Assembly: GCA_023313575.1 (NCBI GenBank)
Contig: JAJTTP010000008.1
Span: 124,001 to 188,000, forward strand
Direction of reading: 5' to 3'
DNA from: Eutypella sp. D-1
Lineage: Eukaryota > Ascomycota > Sordariomycetes > Xylariales > Diatrypaceae
DNA: 64,000 nt
Positions 12,241 through 22,843 of this stretch are shown here, piece after piece. The position numbers and the translations under genes are program-made. Position 1 is the first letter of the stretch. Every line of letters starts with the position of its first letter. The notes beneath the pieces were generated by a model. It had not been told where the DNA came from, made no database searches, and was given only the letters and a program-made list of their open reading frames with translations.

Positions 12241-12249
12241 GTATAAATG
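12241..12249 (+). promoter_or_regulatory. TATA-like element of the DUF1996 gene
   Basis: GTATAAATG lies about 110 bp upstream of the ATG at 12356, a common distance for fungal secreted-protein genes. Confidence 0.4.
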
Positions 12250-12355
12250 CTAGGCGAATTCGACTGACCCGGCTTGTCTCTGGGTATCCCCACATTCCCA
12301 CCATCTCCGGCCCCACATCACCAGCATTAACGCCACTCTAGCAGATACTGTCGAG

Positions 12356-13513
12356 ATGAAGGTTACCTCGCTTTCTGTCGCCCTTGGGCTGGCCGTGCCT
12401 TCCCAGGCATACCTTCGGTTCGGTTGTGCCACTTTGAGTGTCCAGCGCCTCGATCCCCTTGTCGAGCCAGGCATCGTGCCCTCGGCCCATCTCCACCAGA
12501 TCGTAGGTGGAAATGCCTTTAACGCGAGCATGGACCCCAGTGAGGACGTCGGCAACAAGGCTACGTGCACAACCTGCAGCTTCTCTGAGGACTTCTCAAA
12601 CTACTGGACAGCTGTGATGTACTTCAAGGCCCGCAATGGGACCTACAAACGTGTTCCTCAGTACCCAAATGCTCTCCTAGGTAACCTGGAGGGAGGGATG
12701 ACTATCTACTACCTCCAAGACTCATTCAACTCGAATGGGAACCAGAAGATCACGGCCTTCAAGCCTGTAGGTTAAGTCTTCGAATAACGAGGACGATTTC
12801 ACTAACGACACCAGGGATTCCGGATGACGGTTGGGTCGCCTACCAGCACGGATGGCACCAATCCTGGCCTTCGCTACACTTGCCTCCAGGATGTCATGAC
12901 AAGATTCCCTGAGACTGCAGAGTTTCCCAAGCAGCCATGCCCGGCCGGCATCATGGCTATTCACCACTTCCCTGCGTTAGTGGCCCCCCCCCCCCCCACA
13001 ACATTTTTCCCCCGTAACTAAGCTGACTATGTATTAGATGCTGGGATGGCAAGAACCTTGACACCCCTAACCACCAAGACCACATGTACAACACAAACAG
13101 GGGGGGATTCGTTCCCGCTGGTCCTTGTCCGACGTCCCATCCCGTTCGTACACCTCAGGTGGCCTTTGAGACCATGTGGGACACCACGCAATTCAACGAC
13201 AGGTCGCTTTGGCCAGAGGACGGCTCACAGCCCTTCGTGTGGAGCTACGATGACAGCGTAGGCTATGGTACACACGGCGATTATCTCTTTGGATGGAAGG
13301 GCGATGCTCTTCAGAGGACTATGGACTCTAAGCCGCTGCTCAGCGATGGCCTGGCTATTCAGAGCGTAGCTCAGGCAAACCAGTGCAAAATCACTAACAC
13401 TGTCGACGAAGAAATCGATGGCTGTAAGCGCTCTGTTAACGATTTTATCCTGGGTTTTCAAGCTAACAGATCGATCCACAGGGCTTGACCACCTCCCCGG
13501 CCATAGTATGTAG
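12356..13513 (+). CDS. Secreted DUF1996-domain protein
   Basis: Model: join(12356..12766, 12815..12975, 13038..13423, 13482..13513), 329 aa, all phases closing. An 18-residue signal peptide (MKVTSLSVALGLAVPSQA) precedes the mature start. The mature chain shows DUF1996 landmarks: the HLHQIVGGNAFN segment near residue 45, CTTCSFSEDFSNYWTAVMYF, a CWDGKNLDTPNHQDHM block spanning intron 2, and a C-terminal GDYLFGWKGDALQRTMD with an N-x-C...DGW ending. DUF1996 proteins are secreted or GPI-linked fungal proteins of unknown biochemical role, often with a wall or polysaccharide context. Here the chain stops at LPGHSM, soon after the domain, with no WSC or Ser-rich tail, so this is a short form. Intron 2 contains a run of 14 C residues at 12984-12997, odd in a spliced gene but harmless to the frame. 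Confidence 0.85.
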
Positions 13514-14079
13514 AAAATGTTGTGCGCTATGGATTCATTGGGGTCACGGGGCTTGAGACATTCCTTAATTTGGTATACGATGGTCTCTTTTTGCAGCATG
13601 GTATGGATCTACCTACAGAGCTAATATAACGTAGCTTAAACTCCATGCTGCCACCCCCCCCCCCCCAACACCGGTCCTTTTCTGTCCAGTATGGCCATCG
13701 ATTTAAGTAGGGGTATATACTATAGTGTATTTACTGATTTCTCATGTTTTCGTTAAAGCTCTCAATCGAGTCCTCACTTAATCCAAAAAGCTCTTTCAAG
13801 GCCAGCGGCGGCCATCTTGGCTTTGAGGCTCAAGGTCTCATTGACAAAATAGCCTAAAGCACATGGTTAAAGATTATGGTGCCTGATACAAGAAAATGGA
13901 TAGTACCTGCGCCACGTTTAAATTTGCCCATACTGGGCGGTCTGTAGCAGTGCTCTGGGGCGAGAGAAAGGGAAGGTATAACAACCCAACTATCCAACTG
14001 CGAGTCCTATTTATAGGCCGTGGGGAGCGTCATATGTGGCTGTCACGTGATAAAGGGACAGGGGCGCTACCAGCGCCCC

Positions 14080-14260
14080 CCCCCTGTTCTGCAGGCTACG
14101 ATAGACTAGAATTATCTATAAGTAGGGGGGCTTCACCCCCATGGCTTCAGAAAGAGGCCAGAGTTCAATGACTATTCGAACTCTACCTATACTTTAGCGC
14201 CTTCACTGTGGCTCTCCGGCTACTATCTTTCACTCTGTGCCCAAGATCCCTAACAGTGGC
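14080..14260 (+). repeat. Dispersed repeat, family 2, copy 1
   Basis: Aligns by eye with 45400-45580. Shared blocks include a short GC hairpin (AGGGGGGCTTCACCCCC here, AGAGGGCTTCGGCCCCC there), TTCAATGA and CTCTACCTATACTTTAGCG. Ends are not defined and no target duplication was found. It may be part of a larger decayed element. Confidence 0.5.
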
Positions 14261-14386
14261 TTAGTGGACCTGACTATCACGTTTTGAAGATCGAAGTGAC
14301 GAATACAGGGTAAAAATCGTATATTTGCATGTAGTGGCAAAAGGGAACAAAACATCGGGTCCGTACCCCGACTGTGACAACTTAAG

Positions 14387-14575
14387 TCATACCGCCGATG
14401 TCTCGACAAAGCATTTGCGTTGCTTTATATTGCACAGTCTGAGAGACAGCGGTTTTGAACTGGTGGAGTAAATGATGCTCGCTTTTCCGAATTCGTACCG
14501 TCTAAAATAGGACCGTCGACAGTTCAAATAGCGGCGGTCCACGATCTCCCCTATCACTCGATCTCCCATCGACAC
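14387..14575 (-). repeat. Diverged coding-like fragment, family 3, copy 1
   Basis: The minus-strand translation contains IGEIVDRRYLNCRRS. A second fragment at about 15100-15300 reads IGAILDRHYLNGRS in the corresponding place. The shared peptide and parallel nucleotide blocks imply a common ancestor, probably a repeated element. Function is unknown and neither copy looks like a full gene. Confidence 0.4.
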
Positions 14576-14742
14576 ACAGCGAGCCCGAGCGCTCGTTATC
14601 CCAAGATCCCCTCACGATACCATCAGATCCATCACCCCTACCGCCAAAGCCCATCACTTTCACCAACGCCCTTCATCCATCCTATCGCGGTGGGCTCGCG
14701 CGCGGGCGTATACCTATTTGAGACGACATCTCGCGTAGGAGG

Positions 14743-15019
14743 TGTAACGAAGCCGTCATCACTGGTCTTGATTTTAGATAACAAAGGGCGTAGAAGGGTA
14801 AATACTTAGATTGATCGCTGGCTAGCTAAAAGAGAGACTATCTAGATGGGAGTGATCCCATACCCTTTATATAGAAAAAGGGGTTTCATAGAAAACACTA
14901 CGTCGCCAAGGAAAAAGGGCTTGGCGACGCATTACGTCGCCAAGGGAAAAGGTCTTGGCGACACAGCTTATCTTCACGTGACCTTATATCTCTTACCCTG
15001 GAATGAGTGGTTTGTAACA
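14743..15019 (+). mobile_element. Solo LTR, family 1, copy B (277 bp)
   Basis: Begins TGTAACGAAGCC, ends TTTGTAACA, and is flanked by the 5-bp duplication GGAGG (14738-14742 and 15020-15024). A TATA-like CCCTTTATATAG lies in the middle, as in LTR promoters. It is longer than copy A chiefly because of two hairpins (14901-14929 and 14935-14963), each built from CGTCGCCAAG and its complement around an A/G-rich loop. Confidence 0.75.
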
Positions 15020-15099
15020 GGAGGGTGGTTTTGTCCGCTGTGTGTAGGGTTACTGTTTAGTACTATAGCGAAAAATAGATTCAGGGGAGAGACGGTTGT

Positions 15100-15300
15100 G
15101 ATAGTGTAATTGGTGTCATTATGGTCGTATCTGTCCCATGTGATCTCAATCCGATTCCATTCTCATCGCCAGTGATTTTGGGGTAGTGAATGATGTGGTA
15201 TTTTCTAGTTTTATAGGGCCCAATTCTGGGCCGACTGCGACCGTTTAGGTAGTGGCGATCCAGGATTGCCCCTATAAGCACCCCAAACGTCATGCAGCTA
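15100..15300 (-). repeat. Diverged coding-like fragment, family 3, copy 2
   Basis: Related to 14387-14575 through IGAILDRHYLNGRS on the minus strand and matching nucleotide blocks (GTGAATGATG, TAGTGGCGATCCA, CCCCTAT). Copy B of the solo LTR lies between the two fragments. Confidence 0.4.
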
Positions 15301-15331
15301 GTAAACATATTAATTAATGAAAGAATAAGGT

Positions 15332-17641
15332 CTAAAATTCGTCATCTGACGAGTCGGATTCTACTCGGTTCTTCGGTCTTTTCCTCAGGCCCACTGCACG
15401 ATTGAGGGAGTCGAGATCTAATCCAACGATCTCATCGCCCCTATTCTGAGGCTGGAAGACTCGAGCTGGGTCGGAAATGCGGCGTCGGGCTACGTCTTCT
15501 AGTACGTCTGCGAGTTCCCCATCCCATGCTTGGGTAAAAGCGAGCCAGGGTTCGTGAAGTCTAGAAAATCTAGTTTGTCGTAAGAAAACACTTAAGATGC
15601 TTAATATTAGAAGGAGGTGAATCGCTGCCAAAGAGCAAATAGTGATAAATCCGTGGTGTCGAACAGGAACCTGTACAGGCACCCATGATTCATATGTTCC
15701 ATTCCACATATAGTCGTAGAAGGGAAGGGTATCGTAGTAGTAGGATTGGTATACAAGGGTCCAGAATGCTTGTAAGGTTTTGGCTGGTCCACTGTCCGCG
15801 AGACTTTGTCTGATAACAGCCGTATAGATTGGATGTAGATAAGCTACGTTATCATCGGCCCCTCCCTCATCACATAGAAAGCATAGGTTATATGTCGTAG
15901 TCCTGTCTTTAAAGAATTTCCCTAAAGGATTTCGACTTAGCGGGCCGTCTAGAAGCCAATGGTTAGGTTGCGGACTGTGGTCGTCGGCAGTGACGTTCGT
16001 GAGAAGCATGACACCTCGATTCCCAAGAGATAGGGAATAATTTGTAGCCCCTAGCCATTGGAGCAAATTAGTTGGGTTGGGAACTTGAGGAGAATTGTGC
16101 ATTGAGAGCGACTGCTCTTTTAAGGACGAATCAGATGAAATATCGACCAATTGATACCCGGGCTGTAAGATGGAAGCACACAGACTCATATTGAATCTAA
16201 CGGATGGATTGGCTTTGTAGGCAACGGTTGTCCATGCCTCCTTGTATGTAGACATAGTGACTTCAGAGGTATCGCCGACTTGCCACAATGATTCGTCCTG
16301 ATCGAAACGATGCAGAGTTAAGTTACCGCCATCATGTATAGCATTTTCATTGAAATCCTCGCTCACGAAGAGGAATGTCCCAGTCCCACCAAGAGAGCAC
16401 AAGTTTCTGGCTAAACTCCGATCGTTATTTTCAACCGAATAGCCCTTCAGGAAAGCCGCATGTATGATGCAGCTAAAGGTACCACTTAATGTCTCTGTCG
16501 GACCACGGGGTTCTTCGATCTCTCTTTGGGAGTAACTCCTGTCATTGAAGAATTCGGATGCATTGAATCCAGAAATAGTAAGTTGATGTATAATTTCAGG
16601 AACATTAAAGGTGATATTCATCGACAGATGCCGCGACGATGAATCCGGTGTAGGGCGGATCGTTAACTCTTGTATTGGCGGGTCAACGCACAGTGTCGTT
16701 GTGTTCATTATAGTGGTGTATCCTCTGAACTTGCGCAGGGATAAACGGGCTGCCTGTGAGGTGAATGGGAGAAAAGCTCTGAGAGACAGGCCTGTATAGT
16801 CGATGGTCTGGTATGTTTCTGGTGTGTCGAGTGATGCTTCCGCGAATGGAGGGAGGGAAACCGGCGGAGATCCTGCATAATCAACGTGACTATTATGCTG
16901 AATAGCGAACGTTTTAGAATAGCCAAGTGGTAAAGGTTCTGTTTTAGGCGGGCTTGCAACATCTCCCGCATTGAGATCCCATAAAAGTATCGTTGAAGTG
17001 AATTGGAGCCCAGTTGATGTGGTGGCAAGAAGTAATAAGGGTATTAATAACTGGATAGGTCTTTGGCCTCGTGGCCCAAATATTCTTCTCCCGAACACGA
17101 GAAGTAAATCGAAGGTACCCCCCGGGGTGCTTCTCTGGATCAGTAGTGTCGGGATATCTTGTATCCTCCCATGGAACTGCTCTAGAGCAAGAGACGCAAT
17201 CATAGAGATCCCCAACGCGGTCTGACCCAAGATTCCCGCCCTGATAACAAGAGAAGTCACGGTAACAATCGTAGGGAGGCTGTTGCTTGAAATCCAATTT
17301 CGTAGTACGGTGCTTTGTGGTTGAGTGGGCGTCGCCCAAAAGATTGAAAGGAAACTCAACGAGGCTGTGATCAAAGGGATGGAAATGCATAACTGGATCG
17401 TTGATTCTAGTCCGAGCTTCTCAAAGTAGGTCAGCGACGGGCTAGTCATTTCATCTGTGTCATCCCCGCTTTCGGAATCTTCAGAGTCTTCGTCCACCTT
17501 CGCGTTGATTTCATGTTTCAGTCGGTTATTAGAACGATATAAATAAACTGCAAGCCAAATGAGTATTAGCAGAAGTATTATGAAAATGCACAACACTGCT
17601 ATCCAAGCTCCCGTTGGGAGCCGTTGAAGGCCGCCATCCAT
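15332..17641 (-). CDS. Uncharacterised fungal multi-pass membrane protein
   Basis: A single uninterrupted frame of 769 codons, starting at the ATG at 17641. The first membrane segment is at residues 12-35 (long Ile/Leu/Val run), followed by an acidic linker (DEDSEDSESGDD, residues 50-61). Three or four further membrane spans lie between residues 80 and 225. A large region of about 400 residues, with many N-x-S/T sites and several cysteines, is probably outside the cytoplasm, and a last span sits near residue 675 before a charged tail. This resembles a group of large fungal membrane proteins with no assigned function; I do not recognise a catalytic motif. The gene lies between transposon scars yet keeps a full-length frame, so it is probably functional. 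No intron signals were needed. Confidence 0.75.
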   Translation of the reverse strand: MDGGLQRLPTGAWIAVLCIFIILLLILIWLAVYLYRSNNRLKHEINAKVDEDSEDSESGDDTDEMTSPSLTYFEKLGLESTIQLCISIPLITASLSFLSIFWATPTQPQSTVLRNWISSNSLPTIVTVTSLVIRAGILGQTALGISMIASLALEQFHGRIQDIPTLLIQRSTPGGTFDLLLVFGRRIFGPRGQRPIQLLIPLLLLATTSTGLQFTSTILLWDLNAGDVASPPKTEPLPLGYSKTFAIQHNSHVDYAGSPPVSLPPFAEASLDTPETYQTIDYTGLSLRAFLPFTSQAARLSLRKFRGYTTIMNTTTLCVDPPIQELTIRPTPDSSSRHLSMNITFNVPEIIHQLTISGFNASEFFNDRSYSQREIEEPRGPTETLSGTFSCIIHAAFLKGYSVENNDRSLARNLCSLGGTGTFLFVSEDFNENAIHDGGNLTLHRFDQDESLWQVGDTSEVTMSTYKEAWTTVAYKANPSVRFNMSLCASILQPGYQLVDISSDSSLKEQSLSMHNSPQVPNPTNLLQWLGATNYSLSLGNRGVMLLTNVTADDHSPQPNHWLLDGPLSRNPLGKFFKDRTTTYNLCFLCDEGGADDNVAYLHPIYTAVIRQSLADSGPAKTLQAFWTLVYQSYYYDTLPFYDYMWNGTYESWVPVQVPVRHHGFITICSLAAIHLLLILSILSVFLRQTRFSRLHEPWLAFTQAWDGELADVLEDVARRRISDPARVFQPQNRGDEIVGLDLDSLNRAVGLRKRPKNRVESDSSDDEF

Positions 17642-20415
17642 TACTCCTCGTTTGCTTAAAAGCGATGCTCAGCTCCTCTAGGGTTTTGTGACTGATTTCG
17701 ACGTCGTGACTTTGTAATACGAATAGAATGAATAATCTAATTAAAGTGTCTATAACGAAATCTTTCGAGCCTAATAATGTAGGATGATCTATGACTAGGT
17801 TGGGATGTTGTCTTATCCTGATGGGTATTAGGCATCAAGGCCCGATTGAGTTGAGAAAAGAAGGGTCAGAGTATTAATGCTACTATTTGTATGAGTATCT
17901 ATACCTAGTGGATGCCGCGCCGACGTTAAGTAGGCTCTGTCTTCGGTGATTATTGTTTTTGACATACATGAATCACGCTTAGTAGTTTGATGGTCGGGGG
18001 AGGGGGAGGGGGGGGGGGTCGTACCTAAAGTGAGACTGTGAGAGTAGGTACTACCTGAATGCTTACTCTGCAGTTAGACGTACAGCATGAGATGGCTTGG
18101 GAGGGGGTACTTCTGAGTTAATTAACTCTATCAAGTTCTCACCCTGCCGCGCCATTTGCCACTCACTTCCTTATTAGATGCTATGGGGGCGCCACCAGCC
18201 CATAATTCGATTAAAGGCCAAGCCTCAGTTTGTACGTATGTATGTACTACCCCAGAGGAGTATTGTTCGTAGATAGTACGCTAAATATAGTAGTAGCCTT
18301 GTAGCCTTCTCTGCTTGTTGAGTGACAAAATCTGGTTTCACTGTGGCAGCATGAAATTCAAGGGAGAACCAACTATTCTCAAAGCATAGCGAACCTCACT
18401 ATCGCTGCTAATTGCTGCCTGGGGCTGTGAAGAGGCTGAAGTAGAAATGGGGTAATCAAAGTACTATACCTCGGGAAATCTACCCCGCGATTATCCCGTT
18501 GTTGCATTGATGTATCCTTATAAGTCCGAAGTTCCCACCCGCAATTCCAACAGCGTTAGAGTCACCGGCTGGGTACGGGATGAACTGAATGTATGATTGG
18601 CCCTCCGATTGTTGACGGGAAAGGCTCCAGCGCCTTTGGCTGCGGCCTCAACAGAAGCTGGCGAGTCTGCATCGCCTTACGAAGTGCAGTGGAGAAGTGG
18701 GCCCTCCTATAGTGGATCCCGCTGAATAGGGGCTGTAGGGGATTGGACATAACTAGTGAAGCAGGTCGATCGATTCCCGAAGTTGCATTTACAGCCCTGC
18801 TGCTGTAGTAGGGGCCCACAGCACCTGCTGGTGATATAGGATGGCACTAGCATGTCAAGCATGCCAAGTCGTGGATACAAGAAATGGAGGTTTCTCGATA
18901 GAGGTAATCTACTCTTCTCTATTTCATTAGCAGCATTAGCAAACATCCTTCTTCGCCAAGGATGACGCAAGACGGTAGTATGGACGCATTTAAGCAGGTA
19001 TGCGTTGGCTGATGCTTGATTAAGCCCTGGACAGCCCTGCCAAAGGAAGGGGTGATACATTAAGACACTCCCATATCATCTATTTTGAATCTAAAACTTC
19101 TTATTGCCTTCCGTATAGTAATGGCTTTTTAAAACTAGGCGACTGTCATTTAATATAGCTAAGTGTGATATGAATACTTTACACTATGCAACAGACCTAT
19201 TCCACTACTTACGAGTTAATAAAACTTCTCCTTTTGGGGCTTGTCTCACATTAGCATAGATTACGTGATGAACTACTGGTAGCATTATCAGAGACCTTAT
19301 TCCTATCTACATGCCACCGCAGAGTATATCTTTATATAGGAAAGCCCTTTGTTGTGAGAAGAGAACGGAGTTTAGTTACTACTCAACCTTTACCCGTACT
19401 TCCCAGCTACTTTCCAGTGACTGTTTCACTATTATCTCTTCCTTTGTAACATATCCTATAGCGGGTTAGCTGAGTCTTATGAGGCGCACATTTCTGGTTT
19501 ATGCCATTATGATGTTTAATATTTAACATCTACGAAAACGACAAAGAGCAGGTTCAAGGGACGAGACTGAACCGAGTACGAACTAAGACTGAACCAAGAC
19601 TGAACTGAGACCAGTCTCAGTTTGTACTCGGTTCAGTCTTAGTTTTATCTTTATTCTTAACTGCCATGATTAACCCACTCCGTCTGATAATCCAGTCCGG
19701 TCACAGTCTCTCCTGTTTATGATACTTTTTATTCTTGTCTTTATAGAACTCCTACCGCACGACTAAGTTCGTGCCTAACATGAAAGTAGTTTCATACAGA
19801 CTGACCCCACGGAAACAGGCTCCGGGGTATCTTGACCTGGCAGGATCAACCACTGCACCGATACAATAACACCGATTAAATAGTAGATGAAGCTGTACAC
19901 TATCGTAGCTCTTGCGGTCATCGCGATATGGGAGGGCTATAAATGTCGACTCTCTTGTCCACCACATGTTGGAATATTGCATGATGAAACTCAGCAACTG
20001 TTTAATGACCGATTGATAATTGCTTGTTTACCTTCTTGGGTTCCACAGTGCCTGTGCCTCATATAAGCCCACACCAATACCCCCCGGGGCCCTGGTGGAC
20101 TACTGACCCTTAGTGTCACTCTGAGAATTTCCACTGACCTCGAATTCCCGCCCAGACTGATATAGCCTTGTACTTGAAAGCTAGGAAAGACCAAATAAAC
20201 TTCCGTGCACGGTCGACAAACTAACTCGACGCGTCGCGATTTCTAAATTATTCCCAGAAAATTTCCCTTTTCACCCACAGTCCACAACCTCAACACAGTT
20301 TCATTTTTTTTTGCTTCAATTTTCTTTTCTTTCGTATCAACGCCAGTTACGCACTCGCGTGTTGAATATTCACGTACCCATTTTTCAATTCATCACCGCA
20401 TATCAACATATAACA
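17642..20415. other. Gene-free region with an inverted repeat
   Basis: No gene supported. It includes a G-rich run near 17997-18018 and a 29-bp-arm inverted repeat (19563-19640). Short ORFs at 18562-19060 (-) and 19752-20194 (-) have no recognisable features. The last 150 bp (C/T-rich then AACA-rich) look like the leader of the next gene. Confidence 0.5.
19563..19640. repeat. Imperfect inverted repeat (29-bp arms)
   Basis: Arms 19563-19591 and 19612-19640 are reverse complements with three mismatches, all transitions, around a 20-nt spacer. The core ACTGAACCGAGTAC is exact. It could fold as a long hairpin. No coding sequence overlaps it and no flanking duplication was seen, so its origin is open. 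Confidence 0.6.
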
Positions 20416-22282
20416 ATGCCACCACCTTCTGCCAAAAAGCGACTGGCTGGGCCTCCTGACAGCCCGCAGACCCCTAAACGCCAGGCCAGCTCAAGCAGAG
20501 CAGATGCGGGCCCCCGTTCGTCTGCGATCACAGTTGAAGGCCCTCCGGTGTCAGACTCGGAGCATCAGACCCGCGTGGTTTCGTTCATAACTTCTGTGCT
20601 GAGAGATTTGAGGGATAAAATAGGTCGCGCATACATTGACGACCTCGACCAGCAGATGAGGTTGGGATTGTCACCGGTAGATCAGAGAGAGTGCGCCAAA
20701 TTCTTCAATGAATTCGCTACGAGTTTCAGCGAGCGTGCTTTCATCATGTGTTGCGAATTAACCGATGAACTTAATAAGATGAAGCCCCAAGGATCTTGGT
20801 ATCGCGGATGGCTCGATGGGAGCCCGTACTTGTTCAACTGGCCAAAAACCCACAAGACCGGTTCGAATTTAAATGGAAATGTTTCTTCAGATAATACGAG
20901 ATCGGATCCTAGCAGTAGTATCCACGTCGATACCGATATTTGCTCCGCCCTGGACGCTGCAACGGTCTTGACGAGTGCGCTGGAGCAGAGCCAGAGCCAG
21001 CGAGACAAAGCAATCCTCAAATTCGGTGACGAATGGCAGCGACGCGTTGGTGGAGAATTCGCGCGCGACAAAACTGAGGTAGAAGCCAAGGCATTAACCC
21101 TGAACACACAATGGGCAGACCTTACGATCGATGGCGAACCGGCAAATATGATCCAGGAGGGTACATATAACCAGGAGTGGCGTCGGCTGACGAACGAGTT
21201 CTTTCTCACCTGGAAGTTTCGCGACCTGCCGCTCAACCAGACGCACCTTTATGCTTGGATCAATAAGCGGCGATCGCTCGCGACATTCCCCGGCATCATA
21301 AAGGCCGACACCGTTATCCAGTGGACTGATGAAAAAGGGCAATCTCATCGGTTTCACCCTTCAAGAGTAGATCTGCGTGTCACCGAAGTGAGTCATGCCA
21401 TCAAACGGTCCCCCTTTGAGCATTATAATATTGACGATGGCGTCCCTAGTGCAAGCCAGAGGCCAAAAACATTGAGGAGTCTTGTGCTTGCGGTGCAAGG
21501 ATGTCCTCATGCCTGCAATGTCCCTGCCAGTAAGTAGTTCCTTTTACCTGGGGTTTATTCGTTCTTTTAGTCGGGAATCACTCTTACTCATTTCCTATAC
21601 CACAATTCTTCACTATCTCCAGACAGCAACCATCCCCATGTTTCTCAATTGCACATGAACTATATATACTAATATTTTTAGGACTGTGGGATGCAATGCA
21701 AGATGTAGTTGCAATGGTAATCGATGCGGAAACCCCCTTAACAACCTGGATCGAATCCTTGGGACCTCCGACGAACCACTGGAGATCCACGAATGTTTCA
21801 GAGCGTACATAGCAGACTATCGATACCTGACCACGCCACAGTCGTGGAACCTAGACTTGAGATCAATATTCGACGTGGTCTCTTTTGAGCTCTGGAATCT
21901 AGAGCTCCTGGACGATGACCCAGCGCTGCGCAGCTGGGGCAAGCGATGGGTGGAGCTGAATACCAAACCCGACGAGGATCCTGAGAAATGTCAGCACATG
22001 AGGGAGCTTATACGTAGAGCCGTCCTGCGCGATATGCCCGGCCGCAAGTACCTGTTCTCTTTCTGCTACGATAAATTTACAGACCAAGTGGGGTCTTGGA
22101 CAAAGGCAAAGGGTTGGAGGCACTGTAATCATTGCCATGGATGTCAAAGTGGCGCGTGGCATTGTGATAAGTGTCATGCCTGTCGCGAGGATAGAGACAA
22201 GCCTTGCGTTGGGTGCGGAGGTATCTCGTCCACCTACAAGCCACTGACTGGCGGGGTGCGGCCTTTCGTTCCATCTCGATGA
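20416..22282 (+). CDS. Unrecognised protein with a C-terminal cysteine cluster
   Basis: The ATG at 20416 opens about 370 codons: a Pro/Ser/Lys-rich N-terminus (MPPPSAKKRLAGPPDSPQTP), then a mixed helical region. The C-terminal exon is clearly coding to 22282 and ends with eight cysteines in the pattern CxxCxxC-x6-CxxCxxC-x7-CxxC, a likely zinc-binding module. Splicing is ambiguous. Model 1 uses the consensus GTAAGT donor (21530), acceptor 21681, then a second 68-nt intron (21717-21784, TTAAC branch, weak GAG acceptor), giving join(20416..21529, 21682..21716, 21785..22282), 548 aa. Model 2 uses a poorer GTAGTT donor at 21534 and no second intron, giving 572 aa with an extra cysteine-rich patch. 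Using GTAAGT without the second intron truncates the protein at about 415 residues. I prefer model 1. I do not recognise the family; a nucleic-acid-binding role is only a guess from the basic N-terminus and cysteine cluster. Confidence 0.65.
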
Positions 22283-22843
22283 GAAATTATCGAAAGAATC
22301 TTGGTGCGCACCCCAACGTTCGCAGTCAAAAATTTCCTAGTTTAGTATTGATTCTGCTCGTGAATCAATGTCTCGGGAGCCACATGAGTAAGAGCCCCGG
22401 AGATCTTTGTGTGTTTTTCCCAATCAAGGAATTAACGTATCGAGAAGGCGACCGAGTGCAAAGACCCGGCTTCCATTATGCGGAGGACATTAGGCAGAAT
22501 ACGTATCATACATGTGTTTCCATTCTATCAATATGAATTAGCCTACTTCGGTTGCTAGTTATGTGTTGAACGTCATTATATGCACTAATACGAAGATCAC
22601 TTGGAGGTAGACTCGTGACTGAAACCTGGCTAAAATATTTCTTCTTGGACTCTGCGGTGTGGATACCCACCAGCATACATGCTTCACAATCTCAGGCAGT
22701 AAAGGATTGATATATCTGTACTAGTAGGTTGGCTTTATTATATGAGTGGAAATAGAGACTTACAATCTTAAATGGACATGACTAAAGCAGCCCTCTCAGA
22801 ATCGTACAAGCCCCTGGCCTGACTGGTCTATGGTACCCCGAGC

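Larger units (their letters stand above)
10012..12355. other. Gene-poor region with a solo LTR
   Basis: No gene is supported. It contains the promoter of the GNAT gene, one complete solo LTR (10966-11184) and AT-rich sequence. ORFs at 10093-10428 (-) and 11344-11751 (+) are open but show no family features, and the first overlaps the likely GNAT TATA box. Confidence 0.45.
13514..15331. other. Repeat-rich gene-free region
   Basis: No intact gene. It contains a C13 run (13654-13666), a dispersed repeat (about 14080-14260), two diverged related fragments (14387-14575 and about 15100-15300) and solo LTR copy B between them. The ORF at 13896-14171 lies in repeat sequence and is not called. Confidence 0.5.

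Noticed and set aside
21671..21740. Pre-SET/AWS-like cysteine patch (GCNARCSC) in the unrecognised cysteine protein
   Set aside because: It appears only if the weak GTAGTT donor is used and no SET domain follows; the model with the consensus donor removes it.
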